From Axinella damicornis (Eukaryota > Porifera > Demospongiae > Axinellida > Axinellidae), in contig OZ007505.1 in NCBI GenBank assembly GCA_963931865.1, positions 7,747,415 to 7,811,414 of the forward strand: a stretch of 64,000 nucleotides of DNA, written 5' to 3'. The notes under the pieces are model-generated. The model was not told where the DNA came from. It saw nothing but the letters and a program-made list of their open reading frames with translations, and did not search any database. Positions within the stretch are counted from its first letter, which is position 1; each line of letters starts with the position of its first letter. Positions 35,301-61,709 of the stretch are shown piece by piece. The position numbers and the translations under genes are program-made.

Positions 35301-38300
35301 ACCAAGCCTGCAGATCAACCAGGAGCATTTGCCTAGTAAGTTGGACTCTTCCTGCTTGAGAACTGGAGAAGGCTACAACACTAGCACTACCATGACTGAA
35401 CTCAATGTGTCACACACACAAGGCTATGTCACAGGATGCATACAACAGTAACATGTCAGTGAATGACTTACTGTGGTGGCTTTTGGTCAGTTGAAGAGCC
35501 TGAAACGTCCAGTTTGAGGTCCTGGGTTGGTTACACACAGAGAAAATTGATAGCTGCCTCAGAACACACCTTGGAGTAAGTCCAGCCACCTCACCATTAC
35601 ACTTTCTACACTCTTGGGTCTGTCAATACCAAGAAGACGCTGTCTGGGCTCCGCCCTCTGCATCCCTATACAGACAAGTATAGTCTGCATCAACACCAGC
35701 CATCAGCAAATTGATCGGTCAGGTTTGGAAAGAACTACATGTATATGTGATCAAGTGTTACCCTCATGTCACATTGCTTGCAGGGTGGAAACCGGATTCA
35801 AAGAAAAGTACCTGACAGGAGGGCAGTATGGATTGACTGAGAGTGAGCGGTAGGGTGGTGCCAGTGGCACAATATGGAGATTTTGCTCAACAAATCTTGG
35901 CATTTTAGCAGAATACCGGTACCATTCAGGTGTCATTTGGGGAGCTCGAGGTGGGTGGAGGGATTGAAAAAGCACGTCCTGAAAATGCAAACTCACTCTG
36001 CTGTCTGGTGGTGAGCCCCAAGTCACAGAGCAGGAAGTCCCCCCACAATTCAGGCATGGAGGGCACCCTCTGCAACTGAAAACAGAAAATGTACTCAAGG
36101 ATGGGCAGTGGTGGAGTACAGCACAGGTTGCTCCCACCTCCAGCTTTGGTCATTATAGACAAATGGAGATTACTGGAGTTTACTGGAGATAACTGGAGAT
36201 TACTGTATCTTTGTTCAAGTGGGTGACATCACAAGGTGCCATAAGGGACTTGATTGTTGGGCCTGAGCAAAATATGCTTGCATATGTAAAATTCTATAGC
36301 CACACAAATGTGTTGAGCCACTCAGCTCCTGAACAACTCTTGCGATATGCTGCCCTTTGATGTAGATAAGTAGTTTGAGAGTCATAAGTAATGCAAGGGT
36401 GGCCTGCCATGTGGGGTCAGCTATGTGGGGGGCAACTATTGGTCCAACACATTGGACCACTGGAGAAATGTGCAAACCAAATTGTCATGCGCCAATTATG
36501 AATCCATCATATGCCAATGATTCACATTGGTATCATGTGACTGGGGGAGTTCTACCTCGGGCTCCCTAGTAGCAGGTCTACTGTCCTCTGTATCCTCCCT
36601 CTCCCCAGTGCCACTTCCCTCAGATTCAGCCCCTGATGGATGAAAGCATGACGGAGGCCAGTTCAAATTAATACAAGCAAGGACCCAGCTACAGGCACTT
36701 TCAGTGATCATGAGGTGTACGTGATCAAACTTCTGGCACTGGTGAAGCCTCATTCTAGCAACTCTATAAAGTGTAGTACTACAAGCATGGAAAAAAAAGT
36801 GAAAATATTTCCACAAACGAAATGCTCGCCTGCACTGATACTAATCCTAAACCAGCGAACCATATATACCCCTAATCCAATTCTGGTGTGGGATCCTACA
36901 CACCCAGGCTCACATCCTTTCCAGTTGCATGAAGAATCCCGGGAGATCATTGGGACAGAGCTAGAACTGGTGTACGGAATAGGGGCTTAGTATGCAGTAC
37001 CATGTCAAGAGCGCATGATGATGTCATTGTCATTGCTGCAGTGATGATGTCATCATGCACTCTTGCCATGTACATCCACTTCTAACCTGGGAAAATGATG
37101 GACCTATATGCAGGTTCATTGCCTGCTGAAATCAAGCATGTCCAGTGCAATCTTTTTCACTGATGTCATTGATCGGGAAGGTGTGGGAAAGACCCACTTA
37201 ACATACCCGGTACTCCACTTGCAAGCTTGGGAACTCTTGATTTGAGCTGTAGATGAATGGGGAGCATATGCACATAAGCACTAGTGCTAGCAACCTGTTG
37301 TAAATACCCCATCTTGGCCCCATTCTGACCTTTTGCACTTTGTGTCTGACTGTTCCACTCTCAAATCTGACCCCAAACCTCGAAAGTTTCGTCTTTAGTG
37401 GCTCATCCTACAAACAAAAGGTATCAGTGTGTTTGGCCAGTGTCTGAGTTACGGTGTCATAAACAGTTTGCTGCCAGGTCAAAATTACCAGTCTCAGTTC
37501 CTCCAGGTCAACGGTGGGTCCTTGAGACTTCCTCGTCCTCCTCCCCTCCTGCCTAGGGGGGATGGGGGGTAGCCGAGAGGGCTTTGTGGGTAGGGGGGCT
37601 CTCAGCTGGCCAAGCACCTGCCGCCGGATGGCTGGGATGTTTAGGCTGGAGGTGGGAAGGAGGCAGGGAAGGAGGGGAGAGAGAGGCAGGGAGGGAGGGG
37701 GGGAGAGAGAGGCAGGGCGGGAGGGGGAGAGGGAGGCAGGGAGGGAGGGGGAGAGGGAGGCAGGGAGGGAGGGGGAGAGGGAGGCAGGGAAGGGAGGGGG
37801 AGAGGGAGGCAGGGAGGGAGGGGGAGAGGGAGGCAGGGAAGGGAGGGGGAGAGGGAGGCAGGGAGGGAGGGGGAGAGGGAGGCAGGGAGGGAGGGGGAGA
37901 GGGAGGCAGGGAAGGGAGGGGGAGAGGGAGGCAGGGAGGGAGGGGGAGAGGGAGGCAGGGAGGGAGGGGGAGAGGGAGGCAGGGAGGGAGGTGGGAGGTA
38001 GGGAGGGAGGCAGGGAGGGAGGGGGAAAGGGAGGCAGGGAGGGGGGGGGGGGGGAGGCAGGGAGGGAGGGGGAGAGGGAGGCAGGGAGGGAGGGGGAGAG
38101 GGAGGCAGGGAGGGAGGGGGAGAGGGAGGCAGGGAGGGAGGGGGAGAGGGAGGGGGAAGGAGCAAGCAAGGTGGATGCTTTTCACTCAAACTTGTCATTG
38201 CACATCTACGAATAATTACAAATGGTTACAGTACATTTGTGTCATTGCAAGCTGTCTACACCTTCTGTTAGCCTGTAGAGTGAGCTGTGCTCTCAGTCGG

Positions 38301-40464
38301 CTCAGGTTAGCAGCGAGGCTGAACACGTCATCTCTACACAGCTCTGGAAGGAGCACAACAAAACAGGATACTTTGAACATGGCACAAACACACTCATTAT
38401 TATTAGGAGGCGAAATGGGAGTAGGCGAAGTGGCAACAATCCGTTCTCAAAGAGTGTACCAGACAATCACCACTGTACACATACTTGTTTCTGCAAGAAG
38501 TCTTAGCTTGGTGGGCCACACATACTCTGCTCTACGAACGTGTAGCTAGTGTAGCACCAGCTATGTGTTCATGAAACAGTGCATGCGACCAGGGATACTA
38601 TAGACACGTAACCGACCGGTTGGTCGGGATTGGAAACAGATCACATGTGCCAATACTTTCCGAAATGTCCGAGAGTGAACACTCCAAATGTGTTGTACTT
38701 GGGTCCAGGAGTGGTGCTTCAAAGGGAGAGAGAAAGGATTGAAGCTGTGTTTTCTTGGTGTACAAGCCACTACAAGGCACGCTGCAGTTTTATTTCGTAT
38801 TGACAGTGAAGAGGCACAGGCAAAAGCATACAGAAAGAGCTTTAACCCTTTAACCACCGAATTCTTCCCACCAAGACGACACATTTTCGTGCACACCACT
38901 TTTGTAAGTACTGCTTTCCTGCAGCATTCGCTCCAACGCGGCCAAACTTGGTGGGGCCCGCACACATGGAGAGACCTCTCTGGCAATACCGTTAATGATA
39001 TTCATGACCCTCCACAAGCCCAGCAATCGGAGGTCAAAGGTGGATGTCAGCCGGATTTTGGCCCAGCATTCCCCTAACCTTGGACCAGATCTGACTGATG
39101 GCACACCTTACACCACCAATTTGCATGTTTTCTTGAGGGCTCTATGAATATCATTAGAATCAAAAAATTCTCGGGTCAATGAATCTCATTGAAAGAAAAA
39201 AAAACGCCCACGACAGGCGAAAGGGGGGCAGCCGCTCCCCCTTTCAATACCCCCACCGCTTGTACGTTTAGTGGGGGAGGCTCTGACCAAATTTTTGAGT
39301 TCAGCCCTCAAAGTCGTCCCTAGGCCCTCTGAAACCTTTTTGGTCCCTTTTTGGACTAATGAGAATCCCTACAAGTGCATAGGGTCTAAATGACGTCTAT
39401 AGACGTCAATGGGGCTTAAAGGGTTAATATTACTCTGGAGGTCAAGTTTGACTGCCTTGTGGGGGATGTAATGTCAACAAAAAGGACTTTTGAATTTGAT
39501 CTGGCTGAATCGTCTTGATATTTAGATCCTAGACAGCTATCACGAATGTATATATCTGCCAGGTGTGTAGGTGGCGGCTAGAGCAAAACGTAAACCTGTG
39601 GAGGAAATTCATACCTGGCTTCAATGCTTTGGAGTATGTGTTGCTGCCAAGCAGTTCTCAGAAGCGGTGCTGGATCTGATGGCCTATACGATCACCATTG
39701 GATTCACCATCATGCGAGCCCAAAGGGAATATGAGGAGCCTGCCTGGCGCAGGTACATATGACACTGCCTTCAGAGACAAGGCAGCCTCAACTTGCAAAG
39801 AAAGTGGGCACAGCTTGATTCACATATCTACAACCATGTTTTCACCGGTCCGGCTAAAAATCTGCCCTTCGCTTCATTTGATTCCGGGATCTAAGCCATG
39901 AAACATAGCCATGGGTTCCCAACAAAGGATCTTGAAGCCCTTTCTTGTAATATCCATCCACGTTCCCCTGCGTCTTCCCTCTGTCTACCTGGCGTCATGA
40001 CAATCTCCAGGCATTTCCCCTACATGTTCACATACCGCAAGCGATTAAAAAAGAATGGAGGTGGCGCAAGCGATCAAAGGTTGTACACCTTGAGGAAGAC
40101 CTACCCAGGTCGAAACCTTGGTTGATTAAAATAATTACATGTCGGTCATGAACTTTGGCAGATTCTGACTACTCCTACCTACAAAGAATGGAGGTGGCGA
40201 AAGCCTGGGAACAAGGCTACCAAGAATACGAACTACCAATAGTATATTGTGTAGCCTCGTTCCCAGGCCTTCCACAACTCCAGTTTTTGATCGCTTACAG
40301 TATGCAAGTGATCGAAAACTGGAGGTGTGGAAGGCCTGGGAACGAGGCTAATGTTATGTGCATGATCCACAAAGAGTGAATGTGACCTACAGAGGGAGTA
40401 CTACGCAGGACTCTCAGGTAGACCAGCCACTGGCTGATGAGACATTCCTGTCGAAAATTAAAAT

Positions 40465-40511
<47 letters not shown>

Positions 40512-43103
40512 GTACGTGACCCACAGAGGGAGTTCGCGACCGACAGAGGGAGTAGTATGTGACCCACCACGAGTACATGTGATCCACTAAGAGTGTATCG
40601 TATAACAGCCTCGATCCCAGGCCACATGGTCTGGGAATGAGGTAGCAATAAAGTGTTGGATCCACTCACTGGCTGCCTTTGCAATGTACTGTGCATACAG
40701 CTCCTCCACTATCCTGCACACCTGCACAATGACCTGCCTACGCACACAGAGAAGAAGAGTGTACATATAATACAGAGAATCCGTCAGCTGGTTTTGAAAA
40801 TGGTGCAGATCAGCTTCCACCTCTGGTGTACAATAATAAATACAGCATGGCAGGCAGAGATTTATGGCCTGACCCTGAGGACCGCAATTCATGCTGGGGA
40901 TAAGAGACAGCAACTCCAGTTGAATGGCGGGAGACTGGACTGTAAGTGGCGTATCGTCAACCTGACTATGGTCCAAACTTCCCAGGCTCAACTCCCACCA
41001 TTGCTTTCAGAGGTAGTGTTCTCTTAGCCCCTCCACCCCTTGGGAGACCTGATAAGACCCCCATATTGGTGGCAACAATTTCATTGGAATATGACAATCT
41101 AATTTGCTGAGGTCTGGATACGGGTACCATAAAGTATGTATCAAGTACCCAACCCCTAGCCTCAGTCCCAGGTTCTCTCCTCAGGGCCTGGGACTGAGGC
41201 CACCTAACCCCTTTCACGTAGACGTTCGTTCATTACACTATCTAGCGTCCACCCCCGGGGCCTGGGAACGTAGATTACCACGACTCGATTATTAGTTTTG
41301 GGGACGGGGTCGGGGGTTAGGGTATATTAGGGCCAGTGCAGGCATTATGTTTCTGTGACATCACAGAAACGTTTCTGGAAACGTTTCTGTGACGTCACGC
41401 CTCGCACTACCACACTTTATTGAGTTGCTAGAATGAGGCTACATCCACCCCCACTATCAGCTACATTCTAATGTCCATGGGCACCTCTACAGAACAATTT
41501 CTCCCAGAATACATAGTAGGTAGGAGCTTTGGCAGTTTCTGACTACTCCTACCTACTATGTACTATTGACCTAGTAGTCGAGCTCAGCAAGCCAGTCGTT
41601 GTTCGGCACCCTCCCCCCTACTTTACTCACAGTATTTCTCCCATGCAGAATACACAACACATCCATGTGTTTGAATGCAACTGAAATCTGCTATATGGGT
41701 CTGGAACCAAGACCATCCTCATACCCAGGAACTCCAACTTATATAAGTATGGACAAAATCACATTGAGGTGTGGGAACTTGAAATAGGATCGAGAGCAGT
41801 GAGGCTGCTGACTAACCTGTGGAGTGTCTTGTTCTGTTGACGAGTCTGTATGGAGAGCAGCAACACATTTACATAATGGTTTGTGCATGCATTTGGTGAA
41901 AGTGGGTCTGGAAAATGGCTACTCTCTCAACTTCCCTACAGCTCCCCCCCCCCCCCCCCCCCTCCCCGAAGAATGGGAGAGGGGCCTGGGTACTTATGAG
42001 GCTACTAGTAACATGTGACAAACTGGTTAACATACTAGAAAAGGGTCACCAATCTGGTGTTGTATGACAGAAAACTGGCTGGCTAGCTCACCGACTAGAA
42101 TAGAAACCTACACATGAAAGTATCAGAGAAGGGAAGTGGGGGGGAGGGAGAGGGGAGGGAGGGAGGGAGGGAGGGAGGGAGGGAGGGAGGGAGGGAGGGA
42201 GGGAGGGAGGGAGGGAGGGAGGGAGGGAGGGAGGGAGGGAGGGAGGGAAGGAGGGAGGGAGGGAGGGAGCATTTATCGCACACATCACAGATGGAAAGAT
42301 GTAAATTTATCACACACTTCACAGATGGAAAGATGCGAGCATCTATCGCACACACACATCACAGATCAGATGTGAGAACACTCACAAAGTTCTGCTGGTC
42401 TTCCAGGGAGACACCTCTCACTGCTGCCCTGGGCTGGGAGACGAGGGAGGAGGTGCTCCAACAGGGATTCTAGACTGCCTGGGGCCTCCCTGATCAACTC
42501 CTTGGGAGGAGAGAGTGCTGTCATAAATCTTATGTGGAGAACCTCATCCGGTCTTGTTCCCCATATGCATAGCTTTAAATTGTCGCATGCAGTAGTACTG
42601 CTAACAACAGCACTGCAAGCAACAGAAGTTGGGGAATTCCAAATAAAGGGTGAGGCAATTCACCCACTAAAATGGCAAAGTGAAGTGTGCACACTCACAT
42701 CAAGTGGAAGGAGGGATGGTCTCGCCCTGTCCTCTCCATCACTGCCAGTGTCACTGGAGTGTTCATCCTCTGAGTCAGGACCAAAGAGGCTCGGGTAGTC
42801 CCCATGGCCAGTTGTCATTCCATACGGCTGCAAACATGCACACAAGTGATAGATCCACGTCAAATTCATGCAGAAGTATAGCAAATAAGCATGATAAGCT
42901 AGCTTTAATTGTCCAAGTGCACATAATATGCACATGCACTGATGCATGAAGCGCGTGCATGCACAACATGCAAAAGCATGTCGCCATTCAGAGGTATAAT
43001 CTAATTATGGTAATGCGACGCATGCATGTCAGATATAAACTTAAAACACCTCCGAGGGTTTCCGTACCTTGGGCTTCGATGCGAAGAACCCAGCAGCAGC
43101 CAT
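18917..43103 (-). CDS. CCDC87: Coiled-coil domain-containing protein 87 homologue
   Basis: A mostly uncharacterised protein family; the vertebrate member is linked to sperm function. Exons, 5' to 3': 43068-43103 (MAAAGFFASKPK), 42699-42827, 42386-42500, 41817-41845, 40670-40733, 38262-38343, 37489-37645, 37330-37392 (weak), 36556-36632, 35997-36069, 35595-35665, 35472-35499, 35217-35307, 35003-35035, 34616-34797, 33079-33128, 32460-32987, one ending at 32195, 31985-32021, 30292-30417, 27209-27327, 26574-26707, 26387-26511, 25348-25452, 22408-22522, 20807-20868, 19428-19508, 18917-19063. The last nine join in perfect phase to a TGA at 18917. Diagnostic blocks recalled from the family: WWRSTIDSEDYLKY, SDYLHLVYHLY, MDMAIKYSS, RESFLSRLETFEKDASDPSR-FF, LEFGDVVTYK-GRPY, and EMLYWLQQERR near the C terminus. 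Serine/acidic-rich inserts (32460-32987) are not conserved. Middle exons are the least certain. A conserved block present in block A (16440-16600) was not found here. FReD-2 and many mobile elements sit in its introns. Confidence 0.78.
19332..19381. mobile_element. Foldback MITE, 9-bp TSD
   Basis: TAGTCTCGTTCCCAGGCCCC arm and inverse, 50 bp. Perfect CTCTATCCC repeats at 19323-19331 and 19382-19390. In the last CCDC87 intron. Confidence 0.88.
20195..20410. repeat. Foldback repeat
   Basis: Imperfect inverted arms: AAGACCACCAACGACTGTTT with GTCAGTGAGTTGCAC at the left, and the inverse around GTGCAACTCACTGAC at the right. A GTGCATTACGGGG motif repeats nearby. It is in a CCDC87 intron and the family is unknown. 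Confidence 0.55.
21032..21474. mobile_element. Harbinger-like MITE with TAA target duplication
   Basis: Terminal inverted repeats CAGCCCATTGACACTA and GGTGTAAATGGGCTG are bordered by TAA at 21032-21034 and 21472-21474. This is the 3-bp TWA-type duplication of PIF/Harbinger elements. It has no coding capacity. In block A the site is uninterrupted (about 10825: GAATACTACAACACTTGTG), giving an empty allele for comparison. Confidence 0.72.
21896..22000. mobile_element. Foldback MITE nested in an older repeat, 9-bp TSD
   Basis: TAGTCTCGGACCCAGACCCA arm and a partly diverged inverse ending GAACGAGACTA. Exact GCAATTGAC repeats flank it at 21887-21895 and 22001-22009. The host sequence is itself a repeat related to the large foldback at 34160-34576, where the matching site is uninterrupted. 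Confidence 0.88.
22167..22231. mobile_element. Second palindrome family (CAAGAG...CTCTTG), copy 1
   Basis: Arms CAAGAGCACATGATGACATC and inverse. Other copies are at 37006-37065 and 61656-61709. No TSD is evident. The core contains ATGACATCAT, close to a CRE/AP-1 half-site dimer. Confidence 0.7.
23931..24956 (+). CDS. Fibrinogen-related domain protein (FReD-2), nested antisense in CCDC87
   Basis: Paralogue of FReD-1, 341 residues from the ATG at 23931 (an in-frame ATG also exists at 23733, giving 407). The codon equivalent to the FReD-1 start has changed from ATG to GTG (about 23989), directly before ELTALLLVALLVTLCAIRS. Translation must therefore start upstream, adding at least 19 residues (MANCFPRQGC...) before the hydrophobic segment. 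This may turn a cleaved signal peptide into a signal anchor or a long signal. The fibrinogen domain (YCDMETDGGGW to KVRP) is almost identical to FReD-1, including silent sites, and keeps the four cysteines; one asparagine of the DDN stretch is missing. The spacer and C-terminal tail differ. It is intronless and lies wholly inside the CCDC87 intron between exons 25348-25452 and 22408-22522, on the opposite strand. It may be functional or a recent pseudogene by start loss. Confidence 0.75.
   Translation: MANCFPRQGCNSRAWLGKVELTALLLVALLVTLCAIRSTSLGPSSRYKVKLRRSLNNSLVSTDGVDGEPFFISPVGSGSGESPHRCGVATRLFTDSINRLEDVSTHCVEAVAFSNCCQLMFVQVRMSGVYKIAGRLSYCDMETDGGGWIVILRRVGGKRSFNKNWRKYVKGFGVLDRDFWLGLDAMHQLTTEARTELRVDLRHQNGTWFYAHYSTFHVAGARDYYRLTVEGYDNRSSTTDAFKEHNGRPFSTLDNPHGPFARICADRIQAGWWYKYCGLTVLTEPYYDDEVPLGVRWRHGEWGYNERFTYVEMKVRPKSWICKGPLKNPLQSENFDIEGLL
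25629..26046. mobile_element. hAT-like non-autonomous element
   Basis: Termini CAGTGGTGTAGCTAGG and the inverse GCTATGCCACTG; the CAGTGG start is typical of hAT. The 8-bp flanks TCGCACAG (25621-25628) and TTGCACAG (26047-26054) differ at one base. It is absent from the matching part of block A. Confidence 0.72.
26126..26297. mobile_element. Compound foldback MITE, 9-bp TSD
   Basis: Outer arms TAGCCTCGTTCCCAG and inverse, with two inner AGCTTTTCGTCGCTTGCAGT hairpins in tandem. The flanks TATATACCT and CATATACCT (26117-26125 and 26298-26306) differ by one base. Confidence 0.75.
27345..27456 (+). repeat. (TG)n microsatellite next to a CCDC87 acceptor
   Basis: About 110 bp of (TG)n on the plus strand, that is (CA)n in CCDC87 sense. 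It ends about 17 bp upstream of the 3' splice site at 27328. Confidence 0.95.
28118..29620 (+). repeat. 20-bp minisatellite, about 75 copies
   Basis: A 1.5-kb array of TGCACCACCAGTGCACTCAG with higher-order variation (CACAACCAGTGGACTC and CAGCGCACTC units recur as multi-unit blocks). It lies in the CCDC87 intron between exons 30292-30417 and 27209-27327. All three plus frames are open for over 500 codons, because a 20-bp unit without stops gives a 20-residue peptide period; these are not genes. Block A has only two separated seed motifs (GCACCACCAGT, 14596-14650). Confidence 0.97.
29856..30155. mobile_element. 300-bp foldback with about 80-bp arms
   Basis: Left arm TGCAAATACGGGCGGGGAAG, through GGAGATCTGGTCACATG and CAGGTAGACAG. 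The right arm is its inverse with some changes. It is related to the foldback at about 5510-5700 and a fragment near 39990. The family is unassigned and it has no coding sequence. Confidence 0.7.
30991..31049. mobile_element. Foldback MITE, 9-bp TSD
   Basis: TAGCCTCATTCGTACCCACG arm and inverse. The flanks AAGGTAACA (30982-30990) and CAGGTAACA (31050-31058) differ at one base. Confidence 0.8.
31798..31890. mobile_element. Foldback MITE of a different family, perfect 9-bp TSD
   Basis: Arms TAGTCTAGCCACTAGCCC and GGGCTAGTGGCTAGACTG, 93 bp. Exact GCTCAAACC repeats flank it at 31789-31797 and 31891-31899. The sequence is unrelated to the CTCGTTCCCAGG family, but it has the same target-duplication length. 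Confidence 0.85.
32253..32460 (+). repeat. Poly-C and CA-rich microsatellite after a CCDC87 donor
   Basis: About 20 C followed by interrupted (CA)n to the donor of exon 32460-32987. In CCDC87 sense it is (TG)n starting right after the GT. It is the counterpart of 15989-16230 in block A. Confidence 0.9.
33185..33653. mobile_element. hAT-like non-autonomous element with perfect 8-bp TSD
   Basis: Termini CAGTGGCGATTTTAAGG and the inverse of CAGTGGTGATTCTAGG; subterminal G/C-rich arms GGCCTGGGCCCCC. Identical ACTATTGG repeats at 33177-33184 and 33654-33661. 469 bp with no transposase. In a CCDC87 intron. Confidence 0.85.
34160..34576. mobile_element. Large foldback element, 9-bp TSD
   Basis: Arms of about 55 bp (GTAGGAGAAATGGCCTGGCA and inverse). 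The flanks GTATGGTAC (34151-34159) and GTATGGTAG (34577-34585) differ by one base. The interior (GAGCAGGAAAGGAC...) matches the repeat around 21826-22085. Confidence 0.72.
37006..37065. mobile_element. Second palindrome family, copy 2
   Basis: CAAGAGCGCATGATGATGTC arm and inverse ending CTCTTG, in a CCDC87 intron. Same family as 22167-22231 and 61656-61709. Confidence 0.7.
37655..38155 (+). repeat. GGGA/GGCA-type minisatellite next to a CCDC87 acceptor
   Basis: About 500 bp of AGGGAGGCAGGGAGGGAGGG-like units. In CCDC87 sense it is pyrimidine-rich and runs into the acceptor at 37646. Several reading frames are open across it on both strands by composition; none is credible as protein. Confidence 0.95.
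38842..39427. mobile_element. TTAA-type MITE, copy 2
   Basis: 586 bp bounded by TTAA, with termini TTAACCCTTTAACC and CTTAAAGGGTTAA. Collinear with copy 1 (18014-18578), sharing for example CCAAACTTGGTGGGGCCCGC. Differences include a poly-A/G-rich insertion near 39200. In a CCDC87 intron. Confidence 0.82.
39565..39885 (+). pseudogene. Degenerate retroelement ORF fragment (gag-like)
   Basis: Frame 1 reads KRKPVEEIHTWLQCFGVCVA, then LMAYTITI and YEEPAWRRY. After a frameshift it continues as DTAFRDKAAST and, after another, as HIYNHVFTGPAKNL. The order W-x-QCF, LMAY, W-x-RYD-x-AFR, and I-x-FTG-x-A resembles the ORF that accompanies some DIRS/Ty3-like retroelements in aquatic animals (recalled, not searched). 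It is broken by at least two frameshifts and antisense to CCDC87. Confidence 0.5.
40468..40511 (+). repeat. (ATCT)n microsatellite
   Basis: Eleven perfect ATCT units after an A/T-rich AAAATTAAAATTT stretch. It could be the simple tail of a retroelement. Confidence 0.95.
41157..41202. mobile_element. Foldback MITE, 9-bp TSD
   Basis: TAGCCTCAGTCCCAGG arm and inverse. The flanks CCCAACCCC (41148-41156) and CCTAACCCC (41203-41211) differ at one base. A longer relative follows at about 41265-41445, matching 6495-6655 (shared GAACGTAGATTACCACG and GGAAACGTTTC cores). Confidence 0.78.
42140..42268 (+). repeat. (GGGA)n microsatellite
   Basis: About 130 bp of near-perfect GGGA, which is CCCT in CCDC87 sense, in the intron after the exon at 42386-42500. 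Confidence 0.95.
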
Positions 43104-43481
43104 TTTTTCTTTTTGCATGTTGGCATGGCAACCACCCGAGTGGACTTCCGTTTTATAATTATATAACATGCATGTGGTACCGGTACTAGCGAGTAGGACT
43201 ACATTATCCAAACCCAAGGAGCTTCAGTATAAAGTATCTATGCATGATCTCATTGCCCTCTTTGGATATTTTCATAATCAGCACAAGAAAAAACAAGTGA
43301 AGTAAATGAATCTTAGAAGACGGAAAATCAACTATTAATTAATTAATATAAGGTTTAGAACCAGGAACAACAAATGTAAACACAATAATTGCTCCAATGA
43401 AACAACAATTGATTCACATTCCATGACGGAATGTTACGTCCCACTCAAGAAGCAGAGAAGATCATCAATAGAAGTATCTGT

Positions 43482-43534
<53 letters not shown>

Positions 43535-43690
43535 TGGTGTATATGTGCATGAGTGTGTGTGTGTGTGTGTGTGGGTGCATATGTGCACGTGTGGGTGTGA
43601 GAAGAAAGTTGGAACATTAATATCGAACAGCATATACGAGCAGCTAGAGGTTGTGCATTGCTGCTCTGATGTGGAAACCTACCTATGATA
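43104..43690. other. Intergenic region between the RhoGEF 3' end and the CCDC87 start
   Basis: Only about 590 bp separate the RhoGEF stop codon (43691) from the CCDC87 ATG (43103); both are on the minus strand. It should contain the RhoGEF polyadenylation site and the CCDC87 promoter. It carries (TG)n, a 37-nt poly-G run (43497-43533) and more (TG)n at 43480-43575. No coding sequence is seen. Confidence 0.7.
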
Positions 43691-60071
<16,381 letters not shown>

Positions 60072-61655
60072 GCTTTCATGTATGCACTGCAGGTTTAAGT
60101 CTTGTCGCTTGCAGCTGCAGTACTAAAGTGACAAATGCTGGGGTGAGAAGGCCTGGGTACGAGGTTAATAGTTTGGTGCCCACATTGAGTACATCACGAG
60201 GACCACCAGCGTGACACTATGTCAGATATGGAACTGCCAGGTACTTTAGACTACAACATATCTTGTCTCCTACAGACAACACATTGCATGTCTGCTCTGT
60301 TATGCTATGCCAGATTCAAACCCCCCATGCAACATGACCAGTTGCCTCACTCTCCACTCGGTAATTGGGGCGAGCCTGAGCGAGCCCCACACTAGCGTGA
60401 CTTCATTGTGCTCTGCGTGTGTATGTTTGCTTGCTTGTCCGGTGGATCTTGCAATTACCGTAAATTTTAAATCAGCGAATTTCACTTGCACGTGCACAAT
60501 AATATTCAAATTCAATGAACTCGACGATCGAACTGTCTAGCTACCTGTTGGACGAACGATGGCGACAACAAAGACGGAGACCACTCGTGGACATTGGCTA
60601 GAGCACCATGAACATTCTTCCTCCTCGGCGACACTGACAAAGACGGGGGCAGCGCGTTGGCCTACACGTACCTTAGCCTCAAATCCAGGCGCGGATAATC
60701 ATGTGAATGCAACTGCTCCTTGCATGCCCTGCACGCGCATACATATGCACTTCGCTCAGGCTCGCCCTCCAATGTCCTGCATTCCACTAGTCGGAAAACT
60801 GGGAACAAAGCTAACTACATCCTGAACTCTCTCCTGGGAACCACGCTGGGTCAAATGCAAAGTCTGAACAACTAAAAAAGTAGAGCAGCTGGCTATCAAA
60901 AACACAGCTGTTCCAAAAGCTAATGACATGCACAGACACTATGGTACATGGCAGGCAGAGTAAATATATTCCTACCATCACCATATAAGGACAAAATCCT
61001 ACACACACAAATGCCAGTATACGGCAGTTCCTCTGGGTCCATCTATCGGCTCCCATATTCATAGCCTGTATTACACTCATTTGTCGTCTAAACACATAGC
61101 ATGGGTGCATTCCTTTCTAAATGCATAGTACTGGCACATACCTCCTAAATATACAGGTGCATGTTGGATGTCGAGTCCATGGGAGCTGCATGTACACGCA
61201 CAGGATTAACAAACGAACCTGAGGGATCTGGGGTGTGGCATCCTAAGAGGGCGCTACTAGGGACTCAGGGGGTTCCGAATCCAATAGATCACGTTGGATT
61301 AGATGCATAACTTAGAGTATAAAAATTGTAACTACACTATAGTGGTTCAGTTTTCAACAAAATAACGTACGGTTAAGAATGGAGTCAGAGGACCGAAATA
61401 ATACCCTGGCTATGAGACTATGACAACCCGATATTAGCGCTAATATAGAACTTCAGGGCGTGAGTGACTTGTGCAAGCAGTCAAATGGCTCTACCCCTCA
61501 ACCTGGCTCCACCCCACCAGAGTGTTAACATAGACCATTTCCATTTACCAGCTCCTCCCTCTCATATGCATGTAGCCATTTGCACCTTCAATAACACTGG
61601 ATTTTCATGGTTGGCAGTAAACAGAGCTTCAATAGAGTGGACTCTATGGGGTTTA

Positions 61656-61709
61656 CAAGAGCGCATGATGACATCATCGTCATTGCGGTGATGTCATCAT
61701 GCGCTCTTG
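61656..61709. mobile_element. Second palindrome family, copy 3
   Basis: CAAGAGCGCATGATGACATC arm with a nearly exact inverse GATGTCATCATGCGCTCTTG. This is the best-preserved copy. Confidence 0.75.

Noticed and set aside
37408..38549. Long Gly/Arg/Glu and Pro/Leu/Ser ORFs on both strands
   Set aside because: Low-complexity translation of the GGGA/GGCA minisatellite. Only the 37489-37645 part is retained, as a CCDC87 exon.
41631..41680. 50-bp candidate CCDC87 exon
   Set aside because: It would force a stop in the next exon; 41817-41845 joins 40670-40733 in phase without it.
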